From Eudoraea chungangensis (GTDB lineage Bacteria; Bacteroidota; Bacteroidia; Flavobacteriales; Flavobacteriaceae), in NCBI RefSeq assembly GCF_029360665.1, contig NZ_JARDUB010000001.1, forward strand, positions 62,001-126,000: a stretch of 64,000 nt of DNA. The letters are read 5' to 3'. Numbering within the stretch: the first letter of the stretch is position 1; every line of letters starts with the position of its first letter. Shown here one piece after another: positions 7,360-15,800 of this stretch. The notes beneath the pieces were generated by a model. The model had not been told where the DNA came from and searched no databases. It saw nothing but the letters and a program-made list of their open reading frames with translations. The translations under genes and the position numbers were made by a program.

Positions 7360-8277
7360 CTATTTTGATTTTTTTCGATAGCGAGAAATAAACTGTCTTC
7401 TGTTTTTTACCCCTGTTTTTTTGTAGATGTTTGAAGCGTGTTTAGAAACAGTACTTTCTGCAATAAATAAATCTTTGGCTATTTGTTTGTAACTGAGATT
7501 GCTGAGAATGGACAAGGTAATCTCTATTTCCCTTCTTGTCAAGTTTTCATAAATGATTTTCGTTTCTGCTGAGTTAATTGCCTGTTCTTTACTCATAGCA
7601 AATACTTCGTACATTTTGGTCTTGTTTTCTAAAAAATATAAATGTCTATCTATTTCAATAATGGATATGGCGTAAAAAGCTGTGTTCATAACTGTAAAAG
7701 TCAACCATTGAAAATCCCCGATTAAGGTCAATATAGGTAACAATGCAATACTTGTCACACTAATCATCGATAATCTGTTACGACGTAGGATATATTCATT
7801 TGGATTGTTTGGATGCGAAATTCTTTCATAAAACATTCCTAAGAACACAAAGGCAAGAATTGAAATAGGGATGGTAAAAAGTAACCTTGAAGAGTCCAAG
7901 GAATAAGTAAAGAAGTATGGGATTAAAAATAGTATAATAAAACTTCCAGAAGACAAAATCGCCAAATTTCTAATGGAAGAATTGTACTTTAATACTATGA
8001 TATCATATTCTTTATAGAGGTAGTAAACTATATAAACACATAAAGCTATGGCAACACCATAGGTTATGATATACTGAAGAATAAGAGGGCCAGGAAAATT
8101 CTTGATTGGCAAAAAACCACCGGTTAGATTATAAGTAATGAATAGAATACCCAAAGATAAAAATCGTTTATAACCACTTGAATCTTTTCTAGTTGAATAG
8201 TAGAGTGTAAACAATACAATGACTGTATCTAATAAAAGATAGAAAAAAGTAGTCCAATGTATTGATGTTCCAAACAT
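7360..8277 (-). CDS. Membrane-anchored LuxR-type transcriptional regulator
   Basis: A 305-residue protein with about seven hydrophobic segments in residues 1-215 and a C-terminal LuxR/GerE helix-turn-helix (about 245-300: LTRREIEITLSILSNLSYKQ, then IAESTVSKHASNIYKKTGV). This layout, a multi-helix membrane sensor joined directly to a DNA-binding domain, is common in Flavobacteriia and differs from two-component LuxR proteins because it has no receiver domain. The signal may be a membrane or periplasmic cue. The neighbour upstream on the same strand, the asparaginase-like gene, ends 9 bp before this start, so they are likely co-transcribed. Target genes are unknown. Confidence 0.85.
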   Translation of the reverse strand: MFGTSIHWTTFFYLLLDTVIVLFTLYYSTRKDSSGYKRFLSLGILFITYNLTGGFLPIKNFPGPLILQYIITYGVAIALCVYIVYYLYKEYDIIVLKYNSSIRNLAILSSGSFIILFLIPYFFTYSLDSSRLLFTIPISILAFVFLGMFYERISHPNNPNEYILRRNRLSMISVTSIALLPILTLIGDFQWLTFTVMNTAFYAISIIEIDRHLYFLENKTKMYEVFAMSKEQAINSAETKIIYENLTRREIEITLSILSNLSYKQIAKDLFIAESTVSKHASNIYKKTGVKNRRQFISRYRKKSK

Positions 8278-8286
8278 TTATCTTTT

Positions 8287-8772
8287 TCATCGCTGCTCAA
8301 ATTTGTTGGTTTCTAAATTTTTTTTCACATTTCCCCAATGAAATATAGTACCGTTCATTGCTACATATACATCTGGTTTTAGAAATTGAACTGAGCATAA
8401 GGCGTAACCTAAATTAAAAGGGGCATCTGTACCATTGGATGTGCCTAGAACAAATGAGCCAACCAAGACTATCGTTTTCTTTAGGTTAAGTTTTCCGATA
8501 TATTTTGCGGTATCTTCCATAGTGAAAGTACCGTGGGTTAATATTATTTTTCTCGCGCTCGTAGCTTTGATTTTATCAACCAAAAGCCGGCGGTCATCAT
8601 CTGTAATAAAGCGACTATCTTTATTGAGGACATTTTCTATCGAATAGGAAAATGAAACATTTGCCGACTCAAAAAATTCCTCAATTGAGATTTTATTTTC
8701 TTGGGTCTGATTATTTTCTGTATCGTAGTCCAGCCCCTCAATTGTACCGCCTGTTGTGATTATATGTATCAT
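8287..8772 (-). CDS. Single-domain asparaginase-like protein
   Basis: A 161-residue protein matching only the N-terminal domain of type I/II L-asparaginases (usual length 320-350). It begins MIHIITTGGTIEG, with the first catalytic Thr in TGGTIE. The second motif reads HGTFTMEDTA where active asparaginases have HGTDTMEETA, so the catalytic Asp is a Phe. The oligomer-forming C-terminal domain is absent. The third region keeps VLVGSFVLGTSNGTDAPFNLGYAL. It may bind a small ligand without hydrolysing asparagine, or act in another reaction. It lies 9 bp upstream of the membrane LuxR regulator, so a sensory or accessory role is possible. The family is clear; the activity is doubtful. Confidence 0.8.
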   Translation of the reverse strand: MIHIITTGGTIEGLDYDTENNQTQENKISIEEFFESANVSFSYSIENVLNKDSRFITDDDRRLLVDKIKATSARKIILTHGTFTMEDTAKYIGKLNLKKTIVLVGSFVLGTSNGTDAPFNLGYALCSVQFLKPDVYVAMNGTIFHWGNVKKNLETNKFEQR

Positions 8773-8856
8773 AAAATAGGACTTGTTGTGACCTATAAAT
8801 ATAATGGTTATTATTTGTAATTTATTTTCATTCAGTCAATTGGGCGGTCAGGAATT

Positions 8857-10827
8857 CTAAGATTCCTTCCATTTCATTCTCTGCAACCGTACCGCATTTA
8901 AAATGGCCAACAAAGCGACACCCACATCCGCAAAGACTGCTTCCCACATTGTAGCCAATCCACCCGCACCTAAAATCAGAACTATTGCTTTCACACCAAA
9001 TGCCAAACCAATGTTCTGCCATACAATTCTTCGGGTAGAACGACCAATTTTAATTGCTCGTGCAATCTTGCTCGGTTGGTCGGTTTGGATGATGACATCC
9101 GCTGTTTCAATGGCTACATCGCTACCCAAACCACCCATAGCGATTCCTACATCGCTTGCAGCAAGCACTGGTGCATCATTAATACCGTCGCCTACAAAGG
9201 CTACCTTTGTATCGGGTTGCTTTTTTAGTTCTTCTACTTCGTTCAGTTTATCTTCTGGTAGCAAGCCGCCCTTTGCCCAATCAATATTGAGTTCATTGGA
9301 AACCTGTTGTGTAATGGAATCTTTATCGCCCGAAAGCATTATGATTTTTGATATACCTGCTTCCCTTATTTGCTTGATAGCTTGGTGGGCATCTTCTTTA
9401 AACTTGTCAGCAATCGTTACATAGCCTACAAATTTTCCGTTTATGGCAACCATCACAATGGATTCAACAACATTATCCGTTTCAGAAGGAACCTCTATGT
9501 TGTTTGAGGCCATCAAAGCTTTATTACCGACCAACACCGTTTTTCCATTGACCGTTCCTTTTAGTCCCTTTCCGGCAACCTCTGAAACATCGGTCGCCTT
9601 ATAATCCAAACCATCCGCTTTATATTCCAGTATCGCTTTGGCAATGGGATGGGTGGATTGTTCTTCCATCGCCATCAGGTATTTCATAAACTCAGCTTCG
9701 TCAAATGTGATGGACTTGATTTCCTTGATTTTAAAAACCCCTTTTGTAACGGTTCCGGTCTTGTCCATTACGACCGTATTTACCTTGGTCATTGCATCCA
9801 AAAACGATGCACCCTTAAACAATATTCCATTTCGGGATGCTGCACCAAGTCCGCCAAAATATCCTAATGGAATGGAAATGACCAATGCGCAGGGGCAGGA
9901 AATCACTAGGAATATCAGGGCTCGGTAAAGCCAATCCCTAAACACATAATCGTCCACAAAAAAGTAAGGCAGGAAGGTCAGGCCAATGGCGAGGTACACA
10001 ACGATTGGTGTATATATCCTTGCGAACTTTCGTATAAATAATTCTGTCTTTGATTTTCTTGCAGTCGCATTCTGTACCATATCCAAAATCCGGGCAATGG
10101 AACTGTCCTTAAATTCTTTATTGGTTTCCACTGCAATGACACCATTGAGGTTGATACTTCCTGCAAAAACTTTTTCGTCTTTTGCAATGGTGTCGGGTTT
10201 GCTTTCACCAGTTATTGCAGCTGTATTCAACGATGCTTTTTCGGATAACAGAATGCCGTCCAAGGGAATTTTTTCGCCCACGCGTACCTGTATCTTTTCG
10301 CCAATCTCGACTGTTTCGGGGTTGACTACAACAAAATTCCCATCACGATAAACCACCGCCTCATCCGGTCGTGCATCCAACAAAGCCTTAATGTTTCCCT
10401 TCGCACGATTAACCGCTGCACTTTGGAACAGTTCACCCACGGCATAAAATAGCATTACTGCCACACCTTCGGGGTATTCGCCTATGGCAAATGCACCCAA
10501 AGTGGCAATGGACATCAGAAAAAATTCAGTAAAAAAATCGCCATTCTTAATACTGTTCCATCCTTCCTTGATAACAGGAAATCCAACAGGAATGTAAGCT
10601 ACCGAGTACCAAACGATTCTGACCCATCCCTTGAAAAATGGAAAGGCATCAAAATAATCAATGGCAATACCAATGATAAGCATCACGAAGCTGAAAATCG
10701 CGGGCAAGTAGGTTCTTAAGTTAGAAACTTCTTCAGGACTGCTATGGTTATGACCATCGTCGTGACTATGGTCGCCCTGGTGTTCTTTAGGGGCTAGGTC
10801 ACGTAAATTCACTTTTTTCTTCTTCAT
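8857..10827 (-). CDS. cadA: Zn/Cd/Pb-exporting P1B-type ATPase
   Basis: A 656-residue inner-membrane pump that exports Zn(II), Cd(II) or Pb(II) from the cytoplasm at the cost of ATP. Residues 18-28 are a His/Asp-rich metal-binding tail in place of the usual HMA domain. The actuator motif TGES lies at about 206-209, the membrane metal site CPC at 311-313 and the phosphorylated Asp in DKTGT at 355. The P-domain GDGINDAP follows. The last membrane part has GVKAIVLILG and FADVGVALLAILN, with the Asp typical of P1B-2 zinc/cadmium pumps rather than the copper group. The start overlaps the stop of the DUF3703 gene (ATGA). It is the last gene of the operon with czcA, czcB and the Fur-family gene. Confidence 0.93.
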   Translation of the reverse strand: MKKKKVNLRDLAPKEHQGDHSHDDGHNHSSPEEVSNLRTYLPAIFSFVMLIIGIAIDYFDAFPFFKGWVRIVWYSVAYIPVGFPVIKEGWNSIKNGDFFTEFFLMSIATLGAFAIGEYPEGVAVMLFYAVGELFQSAAVNRAKGNIKALLDARPDEAVVYRDGNFVVVNPETVEIGEKIQVRVGEKIPLDGILLSEKASLNTAAITGESKPDTIAKDEKVFAGSINLNGVIAVETNKEFKDSSIARILDMVQNATARKSKTELFIRKFARIYTPIVVYLAIGLTFLPYFFVDDYVFRDWLYRALIFLVISCPCALVISIPLGYFGGLGAASRNGILFKGASFLDAMTKVNTVVMDKTGTVTKGVFKIKEIKSITFDEAEFMKYLMAMEEQSTHPIAKAILEYKADGLDYKATDVSEVAGKGLKGTVNGKTVLVGNKALMASNNIEVPSETDNVVESIVMVAINGKFVGYVTIADKFKEDAHQAIKQIREAGISKIIMLSGDKDSITQQVSNELNIDWAKGGLLPEDKLNEVEELKKQPDTKVAFVGDGINDAPVLAASDVGIAMGGLGSDVAIETADVIIQTDQPSKIARAIKIGRSTRRIVWQNIGLAFGVKAIVLILGAGGLATMWEAVFADVGVALLAILNAVRLQRMKWKES

Positions 10828-11198
10828 TGGGCTGGTTTATATTGGCTTAAAATCTTATTTAAATCACTTGGTAGTTTCATTCTTTTTAGTGGTGGAACAC
10901 CGGAACCACCTGTATTTCCGGTTGGTACGTGGTCGATAAATGATTTCCACCCACCGACAAGAAGACGAATGATTTGACCAAATATCTCTTTTAGGTCTTT
11001 TTGGCGAAAACCAAATTTGAGCATCAACCAATGACTATAAGTGTGTTCCAAAGGATAAGACTGACCGATAATATGTGAGCGTTCAAGATGAAACCAAGCT
11101 CTTGAAAAATTGTCTTTTTCGAGATATGAACGATATTGATTAAGCTCTTCAGAATAATGTTTTTTGAGTTCTACGGGTATGATTGTGTTGAATTTCAT
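10824..11198 (-). CDS. DUF3703-family protein
   Basis: A 124-residue cytoplasmic protein with a conserved block in which FSRAWFHLERSHIIGQSYP is followed by HTYSHWLMLKFGFRQKD, rich in His and aromatic residues. This fits DUF3703, a small family often found beside heavy-metal efflux genes. The His residues (HLERSHI and HTYSHW) could bind metal, but no function has been established. A Gly-rich stretch (GNTGGSGVPP) precedes the C-terminal end. The stop overlaps the start of the P-type ATPase, and the Fur-family regulator lies 55 bp upstream, so it belongs to the same operon. Confidence 0.8.
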   Translation of the reverse strand: MKFNTIIPVELKKHYSEELNQYRSYLEKDNFSRAWFHLERSHIIGQSYPLEHTYSHWLMLKFGFRQKDLKEIFGQIIRLLVGGWKSFIDHVPTGNTGGSGVPPLKRMKLPSDLNKILSQYKPAQ

Positions 11199-11253
11199 CA
11201 GTACGTTATTTAATTGCCAAATTACTACCTAAGACGATGCAACGGAAGTGCAT

Positions 11254-11670
11254 TTATTGACCACTACATTTCTCGCAGATTCCCTTTAATACTAAGTTGG
11301 CGTCCTCAGTTACATAGCCATCTGGTAGGTTGATATGTGGTATTTTATGCTCGGTTAAGCACACAGTTTCATCACAGTTATTACAATGGAAATGAAGGTG
11401 CAAATCCTGTTCAAGACTGCAATCGCAACCTGGTTCACAAAGCGCGTACTTCTGTATTCCCGTACCATCATCTATTTGGTGGACAATCTTCTTTTCCTCA
11501 AAAGTGCGTAACGTTCTATACAAGGTTGTACGTTCCGCTTTTGCGAAAGCAGTCTCAATATCCGTCAAAGAAATGGCTGCATCTTTTTCTGCTAAATACT
11601 TATAAATTAGTATTCGCATTGCCGTTGGACGAACGCCATTTTCAGTAAGTCTTTTTTCTATTTCTTTCAT
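11254..11670 (-). CDS. Fur/Zur-family metal-dependent regulator
   Basis: A 138-residue protein of the Fur family. The winged helix covers about residues 8-75 (NGVRPTAMRILIYKYLAEKD and ERTTLYRTLRTFEE). The dimer part has the metal-binding HLHFHCNNC and the C-terminal CEKC, giving two CxxC pairs for a structural zinc site. An extra cysteine-rich stretch CEPGCDC precedes it and is unusual, perhaps an added sensor site. Its position inside a zinc/cadmium efflux operon suggests a Zur-like sensor that senses excess metal. A TGCAAC-N3-GTTGCA inverted repeat at the operon promoter (17690-17704) is a candidate operator. Which metal it senses is inferred. Confidence 0.87.
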   Translation of the reverse strand: MKEIEKRLTENGVRPTAMRILIYKYLAEKDAAISLTDIETAFAKAERTTLYRTLRTFEEKKIVHQIDDGTGIQKYALCEPGCDCSLEQDLHLHFHCNNCDETVCLTEHKIPHINLPDGYVTEDANLVLKGICEKCSGQ

Positions 11671-11686
11671 TATTTAGTTTTTTTTA

Positions 11687-12889
11687 TCAATGTCCGTCTT
11701 CTTCAGATTCGCCCTTTTTCATTTCTGCCATTAAGTAGTAGGCGTTGTTAAAGGCATATTTTGCATTTAATTTTTGTTCTGTTAAAAATGTAATGGCAAT
11801 CCAATCACCATCCTGTGTACCCTTAATTATTTCATACGGTATAAAAGCCCAATTATCATCTTCCTTTTCAGATGAAAACACAAAGAACCTATTACCATCA
11901 GCAGCTATGGCACTTTCGGGCATAGCCAATGTTTTAGTGTTGTCTGTTTGGATGCGTCCCTGAATATACATTCCGGGAATAAGGTTACCTTTCTTATTTT
12001 CAATATCGGCGTGGACGTGAATTGCTTTTGGATTCTGTTCAAAAGTCTTTCCAACGGAATAGATTTCTGCGGTAAGTTCTTTCCCAGGAATGGATTGGAC
12101 ATTGAAAGTAACTTTTTGCCCTTCCTTGACTTTATACACATCCTTTTCAAAAACCATTAAATCCGCGTGCACGTGTTGAGTGTCCACGATTTCCATTAGG
12201 TCGGTCTGTGGGTCTACGTACTGGCCTGTTTTAATTTCTACTTTTTGAACAAATCCCTCAATGGGACTTCTGAGCGATACACGCTGATAAATTGTGCCGT
12301 TTCTCACACCAGCTGCGCTGATACTCAACTGTTGCAATTGCGCTTCAAGGCCTTTTACCATACTTCGGGATGCCTGATATTCGGCTTCTGATTTTTGAAA
12401 ATTTGCACCGCTTCCTACCCCAGCATCATATAGGGTTTTTTGTCGTTCATATTCCTTTTTAAGGAACTGACTATTGCTGTATGCATTGAGGTAATCTGTT
12501 TGTTTCTGGATGATATTGGGATGAGATAAATAGGCAACGGTTTGGCCCTTGTTGACTTTATCGCCCTCAATGACGTTGATGGACACCACATTTGCACCAA
12601 CCACGGTCGTGATGGTGGCCTCGTTCTGTGGCGGGACTTCCAATTGACCGTTGGCTTTCACATACCCGCTCATATTTCGCATTTGCAATGTATCGATTTG
12701 CATTTGTAAAGCTTCGAACTGTTTGGTAGTGAGCATCACTTCCTCAGCTTCACCTTCGGAATGTTCTTTTTCCATTTCGGAATTTGCCTCTTTGTTCTCT
12801 GAGGTATCGCTTTTTGAATTGCCACAAGAGGTCAATGCTAATAGCATCACTAATAGTCCGATGGCTCTATATTTGGATAGGTTTTTCAT
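11687..12889 (-). CDS. czcB: CzcB-like periplasmic adaptor (membrane fusion protein)
   Basis: A 400-residue lipoprotein: hydrophobic N-terminus with lipobox LALTSCG (Cys about 22), followed by an Asp/Glu/His-rich stretch (about 25-50) that may bind metal. A barrel-sandwich half (ANGQLEVPPQNEATI) and a coiled-coil hairpin (about 130-195) follow, then the second lipoyl half with YQRVSLRSPIEGFVQKVEI and a beta-barrel. The adaptor links the RND pump to the outer-membrane factor and may pass metal to the pump. The start overlaps the stop of czcA by one base, so they are translationally coupled. Confidence 0.9.
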   Translation of the reverse strand: MKNLSKYRAIGLLVMLLALTSCGNSKSDTSENKEANSEMEKEHSEGEAEEVMLTTKQFEALQMQIDTLQMRNMSGYVKANGQLEVPPQNEATITTVVGANVVSINVIEGDKVNKGQTVAYLSHPNIIQKQTDYLNAYSNSQFLKKEYERQKTLYDAGVGSGANFQKSEAEYQASRSMVKGLEAQLQQLSISAAGVRNGTIYQRVSLRSPIEGFVQKVEIKTGQYVDPQTDLMEIVDTQHVHADLMVFEKDVYKVKEGQKVTFNVQSIPGKELTAEIYSVGKTFEQNPKAIHVHADIENKKGNLIPGMYIQGRIQTDNTKTLAMPESAIAADGNRFFVFSSEKEDDNWAFIPYEIIKGTQDGDWIAITFLTEQKLNAKYAFNNAYYLMAEMKKGESEEDGH

Positions 12890-15800
12890 TATTGTTTGAA
12901 ATATTGTAGTTCGAAAACTGATTTTAGATAATTGTCAAGAGTGTCCAGCGCATCCATTTCGGTCTGTATGGCATCCCTTATTATTTGAGTAAAAGCTGCA
13001 TAATCGACTGCACCTTCTTTATAGGCTATCAAAGCACCCCGTCGCTGTTCCTTGGCGAGTGGCAACGCTTTGTTTTTGTAAAATTGCCAAGATGCTTCCC
13101 ACTTTTGGTAAGCTTGTAAGGCTTGTCGATATTCTGATTGTAATTGGCGTTTAACAAAATCCGCATTAGTCTTGGCGATTTCGCTATCAATTTTAGAAGC
13201 CTTGGCCTGACTGCGTTTGGTGCCAGAGAATAGGGGAACGGATATTCCTGCCTGATAGGTGTAGAATCCGCTGCTTCCGTTCACTTGTTGCAATCCGCCC
13301 TGAAGGTTGAGATTAGGCAACAAATCAGAACGAGCAGCTTTGTAGCTGGCTTCAGCTTCGTCGATTCGCTTTTGTGAAAGTTCCAGTTCGGGATGATTCT
13401 CAATACTAGTGGGTATTCCCATTAAAGCCATTTCACTTTCGTCTAGGGTGTCGGGAACGGTGTAAAAAGTATCGGAAACCAACCATAGATTGAGCTTTTG
13501 AAGTGCAATGGCATAGTCGCTCTCGGCTTGTAACAGTTTATTGTTGATTTGCAATGCTTGATTGGTCGCAGACGAATATTCCAATCGTGAAATGGCCTCT
13601 ACTCTGAAATTGAGTTCGATTGCTTTTTCAAATTGTGAATAGATGGAATCCAGTTCACGGTAGAGTTCATATTTCTGTCGTTGTTGATACGCTTGAGACC
13701 ACGCCTTTTTTGCTTCCTGTTCCACTTGCAGTCCTGAAAGGTCAAGAGAGGTTTCGGCTAAGGCAATACGCTGTTTTTGCAAACGCTTTTTTGCGCCAAT
13801 TCCGAAAAGATTTATGTTTTGTTGCCCTACACCTACCAAAGTATAAATACCCTGACCGTCGCTTACTTCCTCACCACCAGTAAACACTTGGGTATTACCG
13901 AAGTCATAAGCCGTACCCTTAAGGGCGTTCTGTTTCTGGATTTCCAACTGTTTCGTTTTCAACAGAGGATAGTTTTTTTTAGAAATTTCTACCGCCTGTT
14001 CCAATGAAATTATAGGTAAACTATCTCGTTTAGTTTGTGATTGTTGTGCTTCCACCTTCGTGAAAGCAAAAAGGAAACAGACTACCGCCGTCGCGGTAAC
14101 AAACTTTGGACTTATTTTTTTCTTCCGTTCTGAACGCTTCTCGACCCATTGATAGAAGATGGGAAGGATAAAGAGTGTTAAAAGTGTAGAAGTAATCAAA
14201 CCACCGATAACGACGGTCGCCAATGGTCGCTGTACTTCTGCCCCTGCGGAAGCTGAAATAGCCATAGGAAGGAAGCCTAAAATATCTGTAAATGCGGTCA
14301 GCATAATGGGGCGTACTCTTCTTTTTGTGCCCTCTATAATACGTTCTTTGAGGTCGGTAACACCTTCCTCTTTTAACTCGTTGAGTCCACTTATCATTAC
14401 TAATCCGTTCAATACCGCAACCCCAAAGAGCACAATAAAGCCGACCCCTGCGGAAATGCTAAAGGGCATATCCCTGAGCCATAAGGCAAATACACCGCCT
14501 ATGGTCGCCATCGGGATGGCCAAGTAAATCATCAAGGTCTGTGGAAACGATTTTAACGCAAAATAAATCAGGATAAAAATAAGGAACAACGCCACAGGAA
14601 CTACAGTCTGCAATTTGTCACTTGCCCTTTCCAGATTCTCGAATGCGCCACCGTAGCGAATAAAATATCCTGGTGGTAAATCTAGGTTAGCATCCAGCTT
14701 AGTCTTAATCTCGTTGACTAAAGATTCCACATCACGTCCACGCACATTTACACCCACGTAGGTTCTACGGTTGGTATTGTCCCGGCTTATCTGCATCGGT
14801 CCCGGTGTGTACTCGATATTTGCCAATTCTTGAAGGGGAATCTGTGAACCGTTCGGTAAATTGATATACAGATTCCTAATGTCGTTGATATCTGTACGGT
14901 TCTGTTCGTCGAGCCTAACGACTAAATCGAAACGCTTTTCGCCCTCAAAGATGACACCTGCATATCCGCCAGCAAAAGCAGATTGGACTATCGTATTAAG
15001 TTGGTCGATGCTAACACCGTATTGTGCCAGTTTATCACGATTGTACTTTATAGTCATCTGAGGCAGGCCTGAAGTAGCTTCCGCTCTCATATCGCCTATA
15101 CCTTCGGTACCCGCTATGATTTTGGTAATCTCGTCCGCTTTAGCAGCAAGCACATCGATATCCTCACCATAAATTTTAATGGCAACATCCTCACGGATAC
15201 CTTCCAACAGTTCATTGAACCTCATTTCGATGGGTTGGGTAAACTCATAGTTGACACCTGGAATAATACTTACGGCATCCTTTATCTTGTCGATAAGTTC
15301 ATCCTTTGATTCAGCTGACACCCATTCGTCCTGTGGTTTCAGTATAACAAATACATCGGCAAAGTCCATCGGCATAGGGTCGGTTGGTACTTCAGCCACA
15401 CCTATACGACTCACAATTTTTTCTACTTCGGGAAATTCGGTTTTTACGATGCGCTCTATCTTGGTAGTGGTCTCAATCGTTTCGCTGAGGGAACTACCCG
15501 GCTTCAAAATGGCGTGGAAGGCTATATCGCCCTCATCTAATTGTGGAATAAACTCGCCGCCCATTTTAGAAAATACAAATACAGCTATTGCAAATGTTGC
15601 AACTGCAATACCCACGACCCACTTTCCTTTTTTTAAAGTTCGTAATAAAAGAGGTTCATACTTTCTTTGCACCCAAAATACAAAACGGTCGCCCCACGAT
15701 TTCTTTTCCGTTTTTGGTGGTTTTAAAAATAGGGCTGACATCATAGGTACATAGGTTAAACATAGAAACATTGCCCCTATCATCGCAAATATGAATGTTA

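Noticed and set aside
8903-9424. Open frame on the plus strand opposite the zinc/cadmium ATPase
   Set aside because: It lies wholly inside a well-supported gene on the other strand and has the Ser/Pro/Ala-rich composition of an antisense shadow.
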